A stretch of DNA of 64,000 nt from Protonemura montana (Eukaryota; Arthropoda; Insecta; Plecoptera; Nemouridae): positions 18,633,940 to 18,697,939 of the forward strand of contig OX387606.1 of the NCBI GenBank assembly GCA_947568835.1, read 5' to 3'. The notes beneath the pieces are model-generated. The model was not told where the DNA came from. It saw nothing but the letters and a program-made list of their open reading frames with translations, and ran no database searches. Position numbers and translations under genes: made by a program. Below are positions 1 through 11,422 of the stretch, piece by piece (within the stretch, counting starts at the first letter, position 1; each line of letters starts with the position of its first letter).

Positions 1-63
1 TGCTCGTATATATTGCTGATAATTTTAAGAACCAATTTGATAAATGAAATAGAGTGAAGAACT

Positions 64-122
64 GGGGGGGGGGGGGGGGGAAACTGGGCTACATATCAAT
101 ATATATATATATATATATATAT
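64..122. repeat. Poly-G tract followed by (AT)n microsatellite
   Basis: An uninterrupted run of 17 G (64-80) is followed by an AT dinucleotide run (99-122). The open frame across it on the minus strand is low-complexity Pro/Ser and Tyr/Ile and is not a gene. Confidence 0.9.
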
Positions 123-1679
123 CTTGTTCGATAGCATGAATAGGAATGGGATATTGATTAACATTCTGAAAAGGAAATGCAGTTGGTTTACTACCGAGTG
201 GTGGACTCTGTAAAATAGCATAAGCAGAAAGTTTGAGCAAAACCTCAGCAAAATAACCACACATGAATGTCGTACAATTTACAAGTACAATTAAACGGTA
301 CGGGCACATGTTTGTGCAGCAGGTTAGCATAAATATGTATTGAAGTAACTGTATGAGCCCCTCGGTTGGCCCTTCATAAGTGCACCAAGGGCTCTTGAGG
401 ACATGCATTTTGTGTAGTAATGTTAATGTACCACCGCGCTCACTCTAGGTTTACATTACACGACCGACTCAACTCTCAATTGTCTGCAAACCCACGTGCG
501 AGCACAACAAAAATAATGCACGAACCAATAAAATGAGAATAGTTCTCAACGTGTGATTCGTGGCAAAGTAAAAAGCTATTCACCATATCGCATTTACCAC
601 AACGAGAGGCAGTACAAGAAAATCAATTTTCTTTTCAGACAGACATGTTTTCTAGAATGGAATGACCTGAAATAACTGGAGGGTGGTATGTGTGTGTGTT
701 TTGTGTGGGGAGAGCGGCAAGAGCTCTGGTGTAAGGGCCCGGGTCTGGCCTCGGCTTGCAGTACGGGTAGCGTGGAGTGCCTCGGAGTGCCGCATAGTGG
801 CGCATTCAATCAGAACCCTGCAGCCTCAGGATCCATGCAACTGCATCTCAATCGACGGAGAAAATGCACGCGGAATAATTTATCAGCACACTACACTTTT
901 CAGCGCGTTCTTTCAGCGCGCGTGTGTTTGGTATAGATGTTGATTTTATTTAACCTGATTCATTATAGTACTTTATAATTAAGTAATGCCCCTATTTACC
1001 TTTATATTCGAATGCTCTAATTTTATGTGAAAAGGGAGTTATTTTTCAATTCAAGCACTACAAAAATATGAGATATGAACAAAATATGAGTTTGAGATTA
1101 TTTTCAATTATAGTTGAATGTAGAATGTTAGTTTGGAGTTTCTCACTAAAATTAGGAGCAAATTAATTTTTTCCTCGTAAGATACACACAGGTAGCCTAT
1201 TGGATCTCATTGTCCCAAAATTTGCATGTCGATCGCTGGAGCGATTTAAAACATACGAATAGTACCTACCAATAGAACGCAGCGCGTTTTATTCAAGGAC
1301 TAAAAATTTATTTTTACATTACTCACATTTTGAAAAACTTGGAAAACCATTTTCATTGTTTTCTTGCAAAATAAAGTTGTGTTGATTTTCTACTCGTTTG
1401 CTCAATCCTCCTCTTGCATTGTTCGTATGTAATTTAGAGCTAAAACATAGCCGCCGTTTTGTGTTCGTTTGTGTCTAGATCAAATCAATTTGGAGCACAA
1501 AAGTTCAGTTTTTCCTGCACCAGCCTAGTGAGGTGGTGTACGTTGGAGCGATACGATTGTAGTGTTAGATTACATTTCATATCTATGACAATTCGCATGC
1601 CAACTGGCCAATTATAAAATAAACTGATTATGATGTGATAATGACGATGATCCAACCTGCTATGAACTGCAGTACTCAT
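123..1679. other. No gene seen
   Basis: AT-rich sequence with short open frames only. No recognisable domain, splice-linked exon series or RNA gene was found. The segment 680-720 is GT-rich. Confidence 0.6.
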
Positions 1680-1695
1680 TTAACAAAATCCTGAC
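1680..1695 (+). repeat. Left target-site duplication of SINE copy 1
   Basis: TTAACAAAATCCTGAC directly precedes the 5S-like head and is repeated exactly at 2139-2154 after the AT-rich tail. Confidence 0.9.
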
Positions 1696-2138
1696 CGAAC
1701 GGTTTGGCGTGTTGGAAACACCGGTTCTCGTTAGATCACCGAAGTTAAGCAACACTGCGCTGAGTCAGGTATTGAATGGGTGACCATTATACACATGACC
1801 AGTTCTGTTCGGGAGAGAGGTTGGAGGGATGAAAGTTAGTACAGCAACTTCATTCGCCTTGCTTATCAACCTCTCGACAGCATGGATTTGTGGAGGAATC
1901 CTGCTGTTCGAGTTGTACCGTCCTTCGGAAGGGACGTGAAGCCGGTGGTCCCCTTGGTGCTCTTTGACAGGAGTAGGCTACGTGTCAGCTCCGGGTTTTC
2001 CCTCCTCCCTTGTAGGCTAGGTTAGATTCATCATCATCCTCATCATCATCCACTCATTCACCGACGCCATTAGACCAGTGCCGCAGGGCCAGTTGTCAAA
2101 ACAGTGCGTCGTTAAACACCACAAATAATAATAATAAA
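1696..2138 (+). mobile_element. 5S-rRNA-derived SINE, full-length copy 1
   Basis: The first ~100 bases resemble 5S rRNA, including GGTTCTCGT..GATCACCG, the box-A-like AGTTAAGCAAC (1743-1753) and the box-C-like segment ending in ATGGGTGACC (about 1768-1785). These are the internal RNA polymerase III promoter parts of 5S genes. A body region follows, with a block near 1920-1960 (CTTCGGAAGGGACGTGAAGC). It ends in a tail containing GTGCGTCGTTAAACACCAC and an AAT/ATA microsatellite. It is flanked by a perfect 16-bp target-site duplication, TTAACAAAATCCTGAC, at 1680-1695 and 2139-2154, which shows LINE-mediated insertion. Related copies lie at 46.5 and 58.6 kb, with a truncated one at 5.0 kb. It is non-coding. 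The perfect duplication suggests the insertion is young. Confidence 0.9.
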
Positions 2139-2154
2139 TTAACAAAATCCTGAC
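2139..2154 (+). repeat. Right target-site duplication of SINE copy 1
   Basis: Exact repeat of 1680-1695, immediately after the microsatellite tail. Confidence 0.9.
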
Positions 2155-2950
2155 AACCGAAATGATTATTCTCAAATCTGGGAAATCTCGGTTAACTTTT
2201 TATAAAACCTATCTTTGATTTTCCATACGACTTGTGATAGGCGGGTGATTTCTTAAGATGTAGGTGCAGTCTTGCACCAAGGGTGACCTCATGCGCTCAG
2301 GGACCATGGAGGTGTAACATCATCAAAACAGGGGCTTACCGTGAACTGCTCAAAGCTCGCAGATCTGTTATCTGCAACAACCTGAAAACAAATTACATCT
2401 GTAAACATACACAGAAAATGACAGAGTTCACACACACACATAAACTAACAACATCACATAAACGGGACTTACAAAAAAATAACACTTCTCAAATTCTATT
2501 GACAAATGTAAAAAAAAAACATTCGTTGGAACTGTTCATCATGATTTTAAACGGAAACGCGTCACCGATTTTAACCAGTTACATATTAAATTGTTCTAAA
2601 TTTTATTCTTCAGTGCCCGATTGACAGGAGTACCGTGCAAGGCTGGCACACCCTCGTTAACACGTCGTATCATTAACAGGCGAGTTAGCAACGCAGGTCG
2701 ACATTTGATTGGCTCTGTCAACACACCAGTGTTGTTTGACAGAAGTTGATATTCCAGTGCAACACTAATCACTTCCACGCGTGGCTTTATATTGATGCGA
2801 ACATGATATACCTAGCTCTAAAATGATGAAATGTGCTCAACACGCGTCAATTCACAGAGTTTTCAATTAGTAATCCCGTCTACGCAAGTTAACGTATTGT
2901 TTTTTTTTAAGTCAACGCTTGCTGTCGACTTTAGAACTGTAGAGTTGGGT
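2155..2950. other. No gene seen
   Basis: A 113-codon open frame at 2283-2624 is Lys/Thr/His-rich and matches no family I recognise. No exon-like structure was found. Confidence 0.5.
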
Positions 2951-3058
2951 TAAAAAAATTGAGTTTATAGGTTTAATCAGAGGGTCGGCGATTATGTTAA
3001 ACTTTCTGCTGAGCAAACGAGCCGGCAACACGTGGTGACGAAAAGTGCCACACGAGGG
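2951..3058 (-). repeat. Dispersed repeat family X, copy A
   Basis: Read on the minus strand, this shares TGCTCAGCAGAAAGTTTAAC, an upstream CCACGTG..GCCGGCTCGTT block and a downstream ACCTATAAACTCAAT block with copies at 14.96 kb and 18.61 kb. The element class is unknown. Confidence 0.65.
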
Positions 3059-4945
3059 AGCTTGCGGTTGTCCTTTTTAACACAATTCTAAAATTAAATA
3101 ATTAAAACTCAAAATATCGATACATGTATATCAATCGTTGAGGTTAGCAATTTTATAGGGATGAATTAAATGAAAACCAGTCTCAAACGCGAGTAATATA
3201 CAAGAAAAAACAAAATGATCCACCTGAACACTCAAAACGACGGTGACTCCACCTAGAAGTATAATTCATTTTTGTCGGTAAAGTAGTAATTTAATGACTA
3301 TTTTCCGGCGAAAATGGTTCAACATTGGCGTAATGGTGGTACGTTGAAATTTGAAAAATAAAATAAACGACATACCTCTGGCATGGCACCAAAATGCATA
3401 TAAGGTAACCTATGCACTCTCCTACCAAATCTCTAGTTCGGTTATTATAAGCAGCATTGTGTAGCTTCATCGAAATGCACTTTATATAAGTAATTACCGA
3501 GGTCAAGCACTTGTTGGCTGGACTGCACTCGAGGAAGCGCCGTGTCAATGCGAAATAGCTGTTGACGCATAACTTTCCTTTATGCATGCCTTGATTTCCT
3601 TTGATGACATCTAATGTGGAATCGTATCCAAATTGGAGCATGTCCAAACCGTTCAAACAAAACTTTCTGGACAATACGTTTGATTTTTATTAAAACTAAT
3701 AGCTCAATAAATAATCGTATGCCAAATTCTATACAAATTTCAAAAAGGAACATTTGTAATAAAGTTATTTCGAGTTACCAAAGACAAGGGTTGTGACCAT
3801 TTGGATAACATGCGAGGATGAACCGTTCTATGTTTCCAAAAAACACTGTAAAAACCTATTGTTGTCAAAACATATCGCTTGAACAGCACCTAACAATACG
3901 TGACCTACAATATTCAAAATAAATTGTGCTTACCCGGAGAAAATCTCGGCTTAATTCTACATGCGCGCTAACAGCGAAGCGAATTAACAATGCTGATCAA
4001 GATCTCCACAACGCCACAGACACAGCGACAGGCTTTGTCAGAGCCTAACCTGAAATCCAGGAATAGTTAGGTAATCCAGTGGTCAAGTGCATTATGTCCG
4101 CGACTACCAAGGGCGTATGTAGTGTACCAGCCGCAACTATGGGCGACAATTGCGCCACCTGCATCTATTCACGAGCTTGTTAGGTAGCCAATTCGAAGCT
4201 GATGATAATGACAGATAATGCGACTAAAATCAATGCATTGTACACGATCGTGATTTGATATTCTGAATGCGTTTATTCACACGGTGTTTTGGATATGTTG
4301 GGGCGATATGGGCGCTTACTGTGTGGTAGCTGGTGATAAGAGAATGCGTTTGTGTGGAGGTTGGCGCGTAGGATTTGTATCAAATTCAGTGGGGATGAAA
4401 TATTGGGATAGATTATAGAATAAAGGTGTACCTACACGTGTAGAACTGATCTATGAAATCTAGTAAAAATATTTTTTGGAAGTTTTAGTGAAAGATCTTT
4501 GTAAAGTGTGAAAGATCTTGAAAATCTGTCTAAGACTCTTTAGACCCAGTAAATTTGTGTGACCTTGCACTGGTCGAAGGACGAGCACGGAACATATAAA
4601 CTTCTATATATTTTAGATTTTGTATTGCTTAAATATTAATTTTTATGTGGAAAAAATTTAAAATCCATCAAATTTTGCTGGCCTAATTGTTGAAGCTAGA
4701 ATCGAGGTAGACGGGTAGAATCGAGTCCATTGCAGGCAAAGAATTCAACTTTATCGAAACAGGGCCCTTTTTTCAAAAATATTTTGAGTATATTTCGTAC
4801 TGAAGTTCATCCTGAACTTAGGAAAAATAAATGGTTTTTTAGGGGGTGGGAGGATAATTTTGGCAAGTGGGGTTAACAATTGAAAAAAAAAGACGCCATG
4901 TTTCTACAACATACTCGATTTCTAGTCTTTTTACTTTCCTGACAA
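3059..4945. other. No gene seen
   Basis: Short unrelated open frames only, the longest being 127 codons on the minus strand at 3291-3674 with no recognisable domain. Confidence 0.5.
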
Positions 4946-4960
4946 GGTCAGGATATTTCT

Positions 4961-5026
4961 CGATTATCGAGGTTTAACGACGCATTGTTTTGACAGCTGG
5001 CCCTGTGGCACTGGTCTAATGGCGTT
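4961..5026 (-). mobile_element. 5'-truncated 5S-SINE tail, antisense
   Basis: The reverse complement carries CGCCATTAGACCAGTGCC and GCGTCGTTAAAC, matching the 3' end of SINE copy 1 (about 2066-2117). It is bounded by a perfect 15-bp direct repeat, GGTCAGGATATTTCT, at 4946-4960 and 5027-5041. It is therefore a real 5'-truncated insertion of only ~66 bp and not a deletion remnant. Confidence 0.85.
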
Positions 5027-5041
5027 GGTCAGGATATTTCT

Positions 5042-5458
5042 GCAAAAATTGGTCTGGAATCACCACAGAATCTTTCCCCTGTAGAGAACCGTGTTCAGTG
5101 TCTTTACCTTTAGTTCCAATGGTAACTGTCTACCAAATCAGTTCTTGCATTCACATCATTGCAAAACGAATTCGCAAGCTAACTTTTACTTTAATATATT
5201 TAAATATTAAACCAAATGACGGCAAAGCTTTACAGAGATCGTGCACACTGTATTGATTTTGTTTCAATGCCAACCATTGAAATTAAAAGTATGCAATTAT
5301 CGAAAAAAAATAACTAAAATTAGACCGCGATAAAGAATTTACAGGGAAATGAAAGCAACTTTAAATAAAAACTTATTCATGGTATTTTCAATTGCATGTA
5401 AAGGTCATTTCCGGCTTGCAGTAATTTTACATGCGATAAACCTGGGTCGAATCACATG
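5042..5458. other. No gene seen
   Basis: AT-rich, no feature recognised. Confidence 0.5.
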
Positions 5459-5527
5459 GCATAGCAGAATGCCACTAACTCCCGTTTAGTTTAGTTGAGC
5501 GTTAGTGGCATTTGTTTTGTGCTACGC
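5459..5527. other. Stem-loop, pre-miRNA-sized
   Basis: Perfect 12-bp arms AATGCCACTAAC (5468-5479) and GTTAGTGGCATT (5501-5512) enclose a 21-nt loop. Outer TAGCA/TGCTA pairing lies beyond an asymmetric internal loop. The size is compatible with a small-RNA precursor or a decayed inverted-repeat element. No known miRNA seed was recognised. Confidence 0.4.
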
Positions 5528-7251
5528 AGGGGTGTAAAAACAAAAAAATATTTAGTTTTTTTTGCTGAAGTTTATCGTTTTGATTTTTCGAGTCCGCATC
5601 CAGTTTTGAAGGTGAATGCGGCAACACTTTTAATTTACTTTGTCAGAAGTGTTTATGAAATTTTTTAAAACCTTGATAGTAAAATGAAAACTAATTAAAA
5701 GCAAATCTCTCATTTTAATTAATAAATCAGACCATCAAATTCTCATAAAATTATCCACGCTGCAAATATTTTTGATATTAATTTTACCCAGGTGTAGATT
5801 GTGTGTATGTTTTGAAAAGCAGCCGATTTACCTCAAAGTATGCACAAACCAACGCAACTTTCAAAGAAATTTCTAGCCAAGCTCATACTCAAAGGGAAAT
5901 GAATGTATATATATATATAAAAATATTGAAAAGCAGAAGACTAAGTTTCACACCCAAGTTACCGTATATCTCTTTGACAGCACTAGAACCTTGTTCTTGC
6001 TCAGAAGCAAGAACATTTGATCAACGGACGCGAATGCACTAAAGATGCATGCATGTTATGCAGGAGTTTGCGACTATGAAACACAACTGCAACGATGTAG
6101 CAAGTAGTATTTTAAAGTTGATTTAAATATTTCCCTTCTAACTAGAGAGAAAACGTAGAAAAAGAACCTAAGTCACACGAAACAAACATCAAATTTGAAT
6201 AGAGTTCGTTTAACTCTTCTGTGAAAAGGCTTTTGTATCTAAAACATGATACACAACTTGAAGAGTAAAATTAAATTCATGAGCGTTGCTTGCACAAGAC
6301 CGTTCACCGGTTGCGTTTGAAGGCATCATCTTTGAAATCTTATTGCTAATAAGTATCATATAGTTGCGATAAGTTAAGCATACGCAAAGATAAACCACTT
6401 TTCACCAACAAAAGACACCTCTCGCGTGAAAGTCAATACTGACCGTCTGCAATTAGTGTAAAAATAAGACAAATAACAGTACGAACGGCTACGACGGCGA
6501 CAACTACGGTGGAAGGGTGTGTTCAGGGACACGGAGAGAGTCACTGCTGGTGGAAATCGAATTTTCCGACACCGAGAGAGGAAAAACAAAGGAAATAAAC
6601 TGCCCATTTTATGAGCTACAGAAAGCTTCGTTGGTGGAAATATGAACTTCATAAATAATGGTCTATGAGTTGAAATACAGTAGTCGCAGACGTCTGGAAA
6701 GCGATCGTTGGGGCGCACACAATTTCGCAGCGTTTAAGAACGTGAAAACTACGCCGAGTGGAAAGTAGAAACTACTTGAAAAGAATTTCAAATGCGCGTT
6801 TCGTGTCAAAATATATCGCATTTTAAGTAGAGTGTGTAATGCCGTTACCAGACACATAATTCGTTGTGAAACTAATCTATAGGGTGTGACAAAGTTGGTT
6901 TTCACCGTTCGGTTAGCGCGCAATTAATTAGAATTGTGAGCTTAATAAAACTGCGCCGATAATTTTTGTTCATCGCGTGAGGTTGTGGTCGAGATGCCAA
7001 CAACATTGACAATGACACGAGTCAAAATAGCAAAACTAAAACACTAATTCGATTGTCAATTGTCCACTCATCCATCGTTACATAGTTGAGCTCTGTAACT
7101 ATTTAAACAACCCCCGGGTTTACCTCATTTCCCTGGTCAATGCTGCAGTAGCAACACTAGCGTTGTTTTGTTTTAATATAATTTGCCATTGTTGATGTCA
7201 TAAAAGTGTGGTTAAAGTGACACGAACGAGCGTTTGTCGTGTTATCGCTAT
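5528..7251. other. No gene seen
   Basis: Several open frames of 60-114 codons (5803-6042 plus; 6210-6923 minus) have no recognisable domain or plausible splice links. They are judged chance frames. Confidence 0.5.
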
Positions 7252-7265
7252 CCCCTAGATGGCGC
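7252..7265 (+). promoter_or_regulatory. CTCF-like motif
   Basis: CCCCTAGATGGCGC matches the CTCF core consensus CCASYAGRKGGCRS at 13 of 14 positions. It lies in a GC-rich patch (about 7240-7340) in otherwise AT-rich DNA. The same ten-base core TAGATGGCGC occurs on the minus strand at 26761-26770. A motif match alone is weak evidence for binding. Confidence 0.3.
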
Positions 7266-9925
7266 GCATGGCTTGCCTGGTAGACCACTGGACGGCAGCT
7301 AGCTCGCCGCCACGCGCCCGTCTCTGCACGGCCAGAGAGTAGCTTTCATGTTTAACACAATACATCAATTAGATAACAGCGAGAACATTTCGTAATTATT
7401 CATCATTCGTAGGTCCATGGCGTAGTTGTTTGGTATTTCGGGTGAGAGCGTTGATAGAATCACGCACAATCGGTAAACTATTTCCAGCCATGTGATGGCG
7501 TTCATGGTTATCATGGTCATCAAAGGAAAATGTGTTGTTTTCAAATCAATCTCGCAGAAACATTTAATCCAGCGAAACTCGAACGAGTGTGTGCACCTCT
7601 TAAGAAATGACTCACATGTTCCGGTCGCAGAGATTATCTGGTAACGGCTGCGTTCGCTCTTCAATTATATACACAATTTTTATTCTGGCCGAATGATTGT
7701 GCACTTAACAGATCCATAAGTGCTCCCCTATTGCTAACCCTCTTTGCCCATTAAAACCCTTCGCTTAAATCGCATAAAATGTCAATCTTTTATTTTAAAT
7801 TCCCGTTTAATTATCTCAGCATTTTGCACTTGAGTACATGGATTAGTTAGGTGATACTGCAGAGGGGGTAGCAGCTTGCCCCAACTGAGCTGAAGGCAGG
7901 CGATGCCTTCATGGCTCTCTGTTTTACGGGAGGTTTTATTGGAATAATGACTCGGTGGTCAGTTTTATGTCATTTCAAAACTGAACGCCAGCCGGAAAGA
8001 TCGCAAAATGGATAAATAAAAAAATAGTGTATTACACTAACTTAAAGAAGGACTTTAGTGCTTTTATTTATGATCAAAACGGTAAAAAAAATATAGAAAA
8101 ATACGAGTTTAATCTCCATATCCCGGGTCTGACATTGCCGATCTATTGACCCGTCGAAGACATCGTGGTAAATTTGAGAGGAAATAATATGCAGAAAGCA
8201 AAGGAAATTTCTATCGAGCATGGTCGAATTGTAGACAGGCTCAATTTTCCTGTACGCAGCCATATAATTTATTTTATGAATGCCGGTCGCATTTGAAGTG
8301 TCGCGCGTTTCGGGCCCACGTATAGCTGGCACAAGGAGTTAACTACTACCATTCTACTTCAACTTTGTTTACGAGGCGCTCAAAATTGCAAAAGCTTGAT
8401 GAAACCCAAAGTAAACCTCCCTTAAAGTAACCTCCCCTTCCACTGTCGTTCCCTTAAAGAAACACTTCAATATTGAGCTCGAGTCACAAGTCTTTGAGCG
8501 CAGAGTTAGTTTGAGACTACATTCTAGATGTTGACTTGCCTGCTGCTACACTAGGAGATTTTCTAAAAGAAAATCGACGATGAGAAAGAATAGGCAATTC
8601 CCCTTTTACTATTTTTCTTGACACAGCCTAAGATAAAACACTGAACAATAATTTTACCCTCAATTTTCTTGGATTTCTTACTGTCGAATGAATGTTTAAA
8701 ATATAACAGTAACAATAATTAGTGTATTGGTACCTCCACCACCCGGCACGTCCATTTCGGATGGCCTGACAGGAACGCGAAAAATCGCTTCATTGCTTAA
8801 GAAATAAATAATGAAAAATAAAAATGTAGCTAACAGCTATCATGGCAGGAACAGACCCTGAAATCGATTTGCATATTTTGGTAAGCAGAAAAAGAAAAAG
8901 AAAGATACACTCTTTCAACTGTTAATTGTCTTCTGGCGACTGCATCAACCAACTTCATCAACGACGAGCGCAAGCTTTGCTTTTTGTATAAAATCAAAAT
9001 ACAAATGATTGATTAAAATCCAAGCATTTTCCAATCTTCCAATTTCCGCAAACTATTCAAAGTTTTCCTTGTAAACTCAAGCGCTGGGTTAATTACTTGT
9101 GTACCACCTTGTCCCAGTCTCTCTCGTCGCTAGACGAGGATTAAGACAAAATTAGAAGACCTTGCGCTAGGGGGTGGATAAGAAGTTTCCAAAGAAAGCA
9201 ATTTATAAAAATGTTGATTAAAATTGCCAAAATCTGTTGTCAAAATTTCCTGTTCCCACCTAATTGATAGACACACCGTTCGAAGCTTTTTCCTATCGCA
9301 ACACAATGGAGGTGCAACAAAGACAGTGAAGATCTAACAAATGTCGGCGACAACGACGTCGACACTGTCGAGGAAAACGCCGAATAAACCCACAACTGTC
9401 ACCAGGGTTCTTTTTCCCTTCAACGTCAACGTCTTGCCCTATGGGAGAGCTAGTTAATAATAGGATTAAACCTATTATCTTAATCCACGTCATGCGAGAA
9501 TGATTAGAGGATCGGCTTCTATTATTTAGCAAACAGCTCAACCCCCCAAGGGTAGGTCGTCATTAAAACCAACATGAACGCCAGATAGCAGCGAGATTTT
9601 ACAATGGTTGTCCTCCGTGTCTCTCTTATCACTGCACTGCATGAGGTCACTGAATGCATCTGAAGATGCACTCAAGAAGTGCATTCAAGCCGGAGGTCAT
9701 GGAGAGGATTGGTTCTATTATGTTTTGAAGGAAATTAGATCCCTTATGATTCCTTGAATGTTGGTGTGGAAAAGCTAATAGTGTTGGACTTCCTTAGCTG
9801 CATGTGTTGCTATATGTTGACTGCACGCTGCAAGCAACACCTGTGCAATTGCAGTCGTAGAATGAAGGTAAAGTGACGAAGCGACACGATCTTGAAATCA
9901 CGCCCTACCAGTAAAGATGTAACTC
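7266..9925. other. No gene seen
   Basis: Open frames up to 99 codons (7365-7664 minus, 8042-8332 minus) have no recognisable domain. Confidence 0.5.
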
Positions 9926-9960
9926 TACACGCTAAAAAAATTGGAGTCAAAAACCACTCC
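9926..9960 (+). repeat. Left terminal inverted repeat
   Basis: Starts TACACGCTAAAAAAATTGGA and continues into GAGTC..CCACTCC. It pairs with 13262-13296. Confidence 0.85.
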
Positions 9961-9967
9961 AAAAGAG

Positions 9968-10330
9968 TCAATTCTCACTCTTCTAATACGACAAAATGTG
10001 CCCTCTCCTTTGGGAGTGGAACTCGCTCTTTCGAATGAGTCATCTCATTTCACTCTTTCATTGAGTGAAATATTTGGACTCCATGAAAGGATCATTCTCA
10101 CTCTTTTAAAACGACAAAATGTGCCCTCTCCCTTGGGAGTGGAACTCGCTCTTTCGAATGAGTCATCTCATTTCACTCTTTCATTGAGTGAAATATTTTG
10201 ACTCAATGAAAGGATCATTCTCACTCTTTTAAAACGACAAAATGTGCCCTCTCCATAATGAGTGGAAGTCATTCTCTCGAAAGAGACATTTTATTTCACT
10301 CCTTTAACGAGTCAAAAATTTCGACTCTAG
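9968..10330 (+). repeat. Subterminal tandem array, 123-bp unit
   Basis: ATTCTCACTCTT followed by ACGACAAAATGTGCCCTCTC recurs at about 9971, 10094 and 10217, a 123-bp period. The first two units are nearly identical and the third diverges after about 45 bp. Because 123 is 41 codons, a spurious 86-codon frame (9941-10201) stays open across it. The units are dense in GAGTG/CACTC, suggesting transposase-binding subterminal repeats and not coding sequence. Confidence 0.85.
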
Positions 10331-10714
10331 TTTCGAAATATTCGAAAATTTCCTGGGATTGCAATGCTCCAAAACGAGTGAGTGAAAGAATTCATTGGAA
10401 TCCTGTAAAAAGGATAATTTCGTACGCCTTGATAGACCTGTCACCTGAAGTTGTTTATTATTTTTCGCTAGATGCTCGTGTGCATGCATTGCTGCATTGC
10501 AAGTGCATCGCATGATCGTACATTTTACTCCTTACGTGACATTTTTATTTTAGTCATGGGCAAGGTCTATCAAGCTGTACTTTTTGAAGGTGGAAATATT
10601 ACAACGAATTAATTTCGGATCATAAAAATATTTTATTGAAAACAGAAATAAAAATTGAATTTTAAGCAGAAAAAATGGGTGAAATGATGTATTGAATTTT
10701 TTAAATTCCACAAT

Positions 10715-11317
10715 GAACTCTCTATAACTGAAATTAGAGGTCAAGAGACAAAAATTAGAGAATGCAGATCGCCACGATTAAATTGCAATTTCAAGAGAAA
10801 TTAACCGATTCATCATTAAGTATAGCAAGTACAACTGGAAGTAGAGTTCAAAATGCAGACATAAAACCAACTCTCTATAATGAAATTAGAAGTGAAGAGA
10901 CAAAAATCAGAGAGAACAGATCGCCATCGATTAAATTACAATTTTAACACAAATTAAACAATTCTTTGAATGTTCTCAAGGTCAGAGAAATTCTCATTTA
11001 AGTAAACAAATTTATTGAATTTATTTAAACTCTTTTTGTGTGATATACTTATCTTAAATATAGATAAATATCTTAAGTATAGCAAGTACAACTGGAAGTA
11101 GAGTTCAAAATGCAGACATAAAACCAACTCTCTATAATGAAATTAGAAGTGAAGAGACAAAAATCAGAGAGAACAGATCGCCATCGATTAAATTACAATT
11201 TTAACACAAATTAAACAATTCTTTGAATGTTCTCAAGGTCAGAGAAATTCTCATTTAAGTAAACAAATTTATTGAATTTATTTAAACTCTTTTTGTGTGA
11301 TATACTTATCTTAAATA
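10715..11317 (+). repeat. Tandem duplication, 257-bp period, plus degenerate third copy
   Basis: The segment 10818-11060 is repeated base for base at 11075-11317 (offset 257). A 14-base AT-rich junction, 11061-11074, separates the copies. A third, diverged partial copy lies just upstream (about 10715-10793), sharing AACTCTCTATAA and CAGATCGCCA. Perfect identity over ~243 bp implies a very recent duplication or an assembly artefact. Confidence 0.9.
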
Positions 11318-11422
11318 GTTTAATACTTTAGTCATAACTCCTAGCATATTTCAAATTCCAAGCGATCTGGGTAGCAATACTAATGTTCTCATAAATTTTA
11401 TATTGTCATATTGTCATAAATT

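Noticed and set aside
1696-1815. Genuine 5S rRNA gene
   Set aside because: Only parts of 5S are conserved, the head runs into a SINE body, and the whole unit has retroposition duplications.
9941-10201. 86-codon open frame with an internally repeated peptide
   Set aside because: It stays open only because the 123-bp transposon subterminal unit is a multiple of three; no gene structure.
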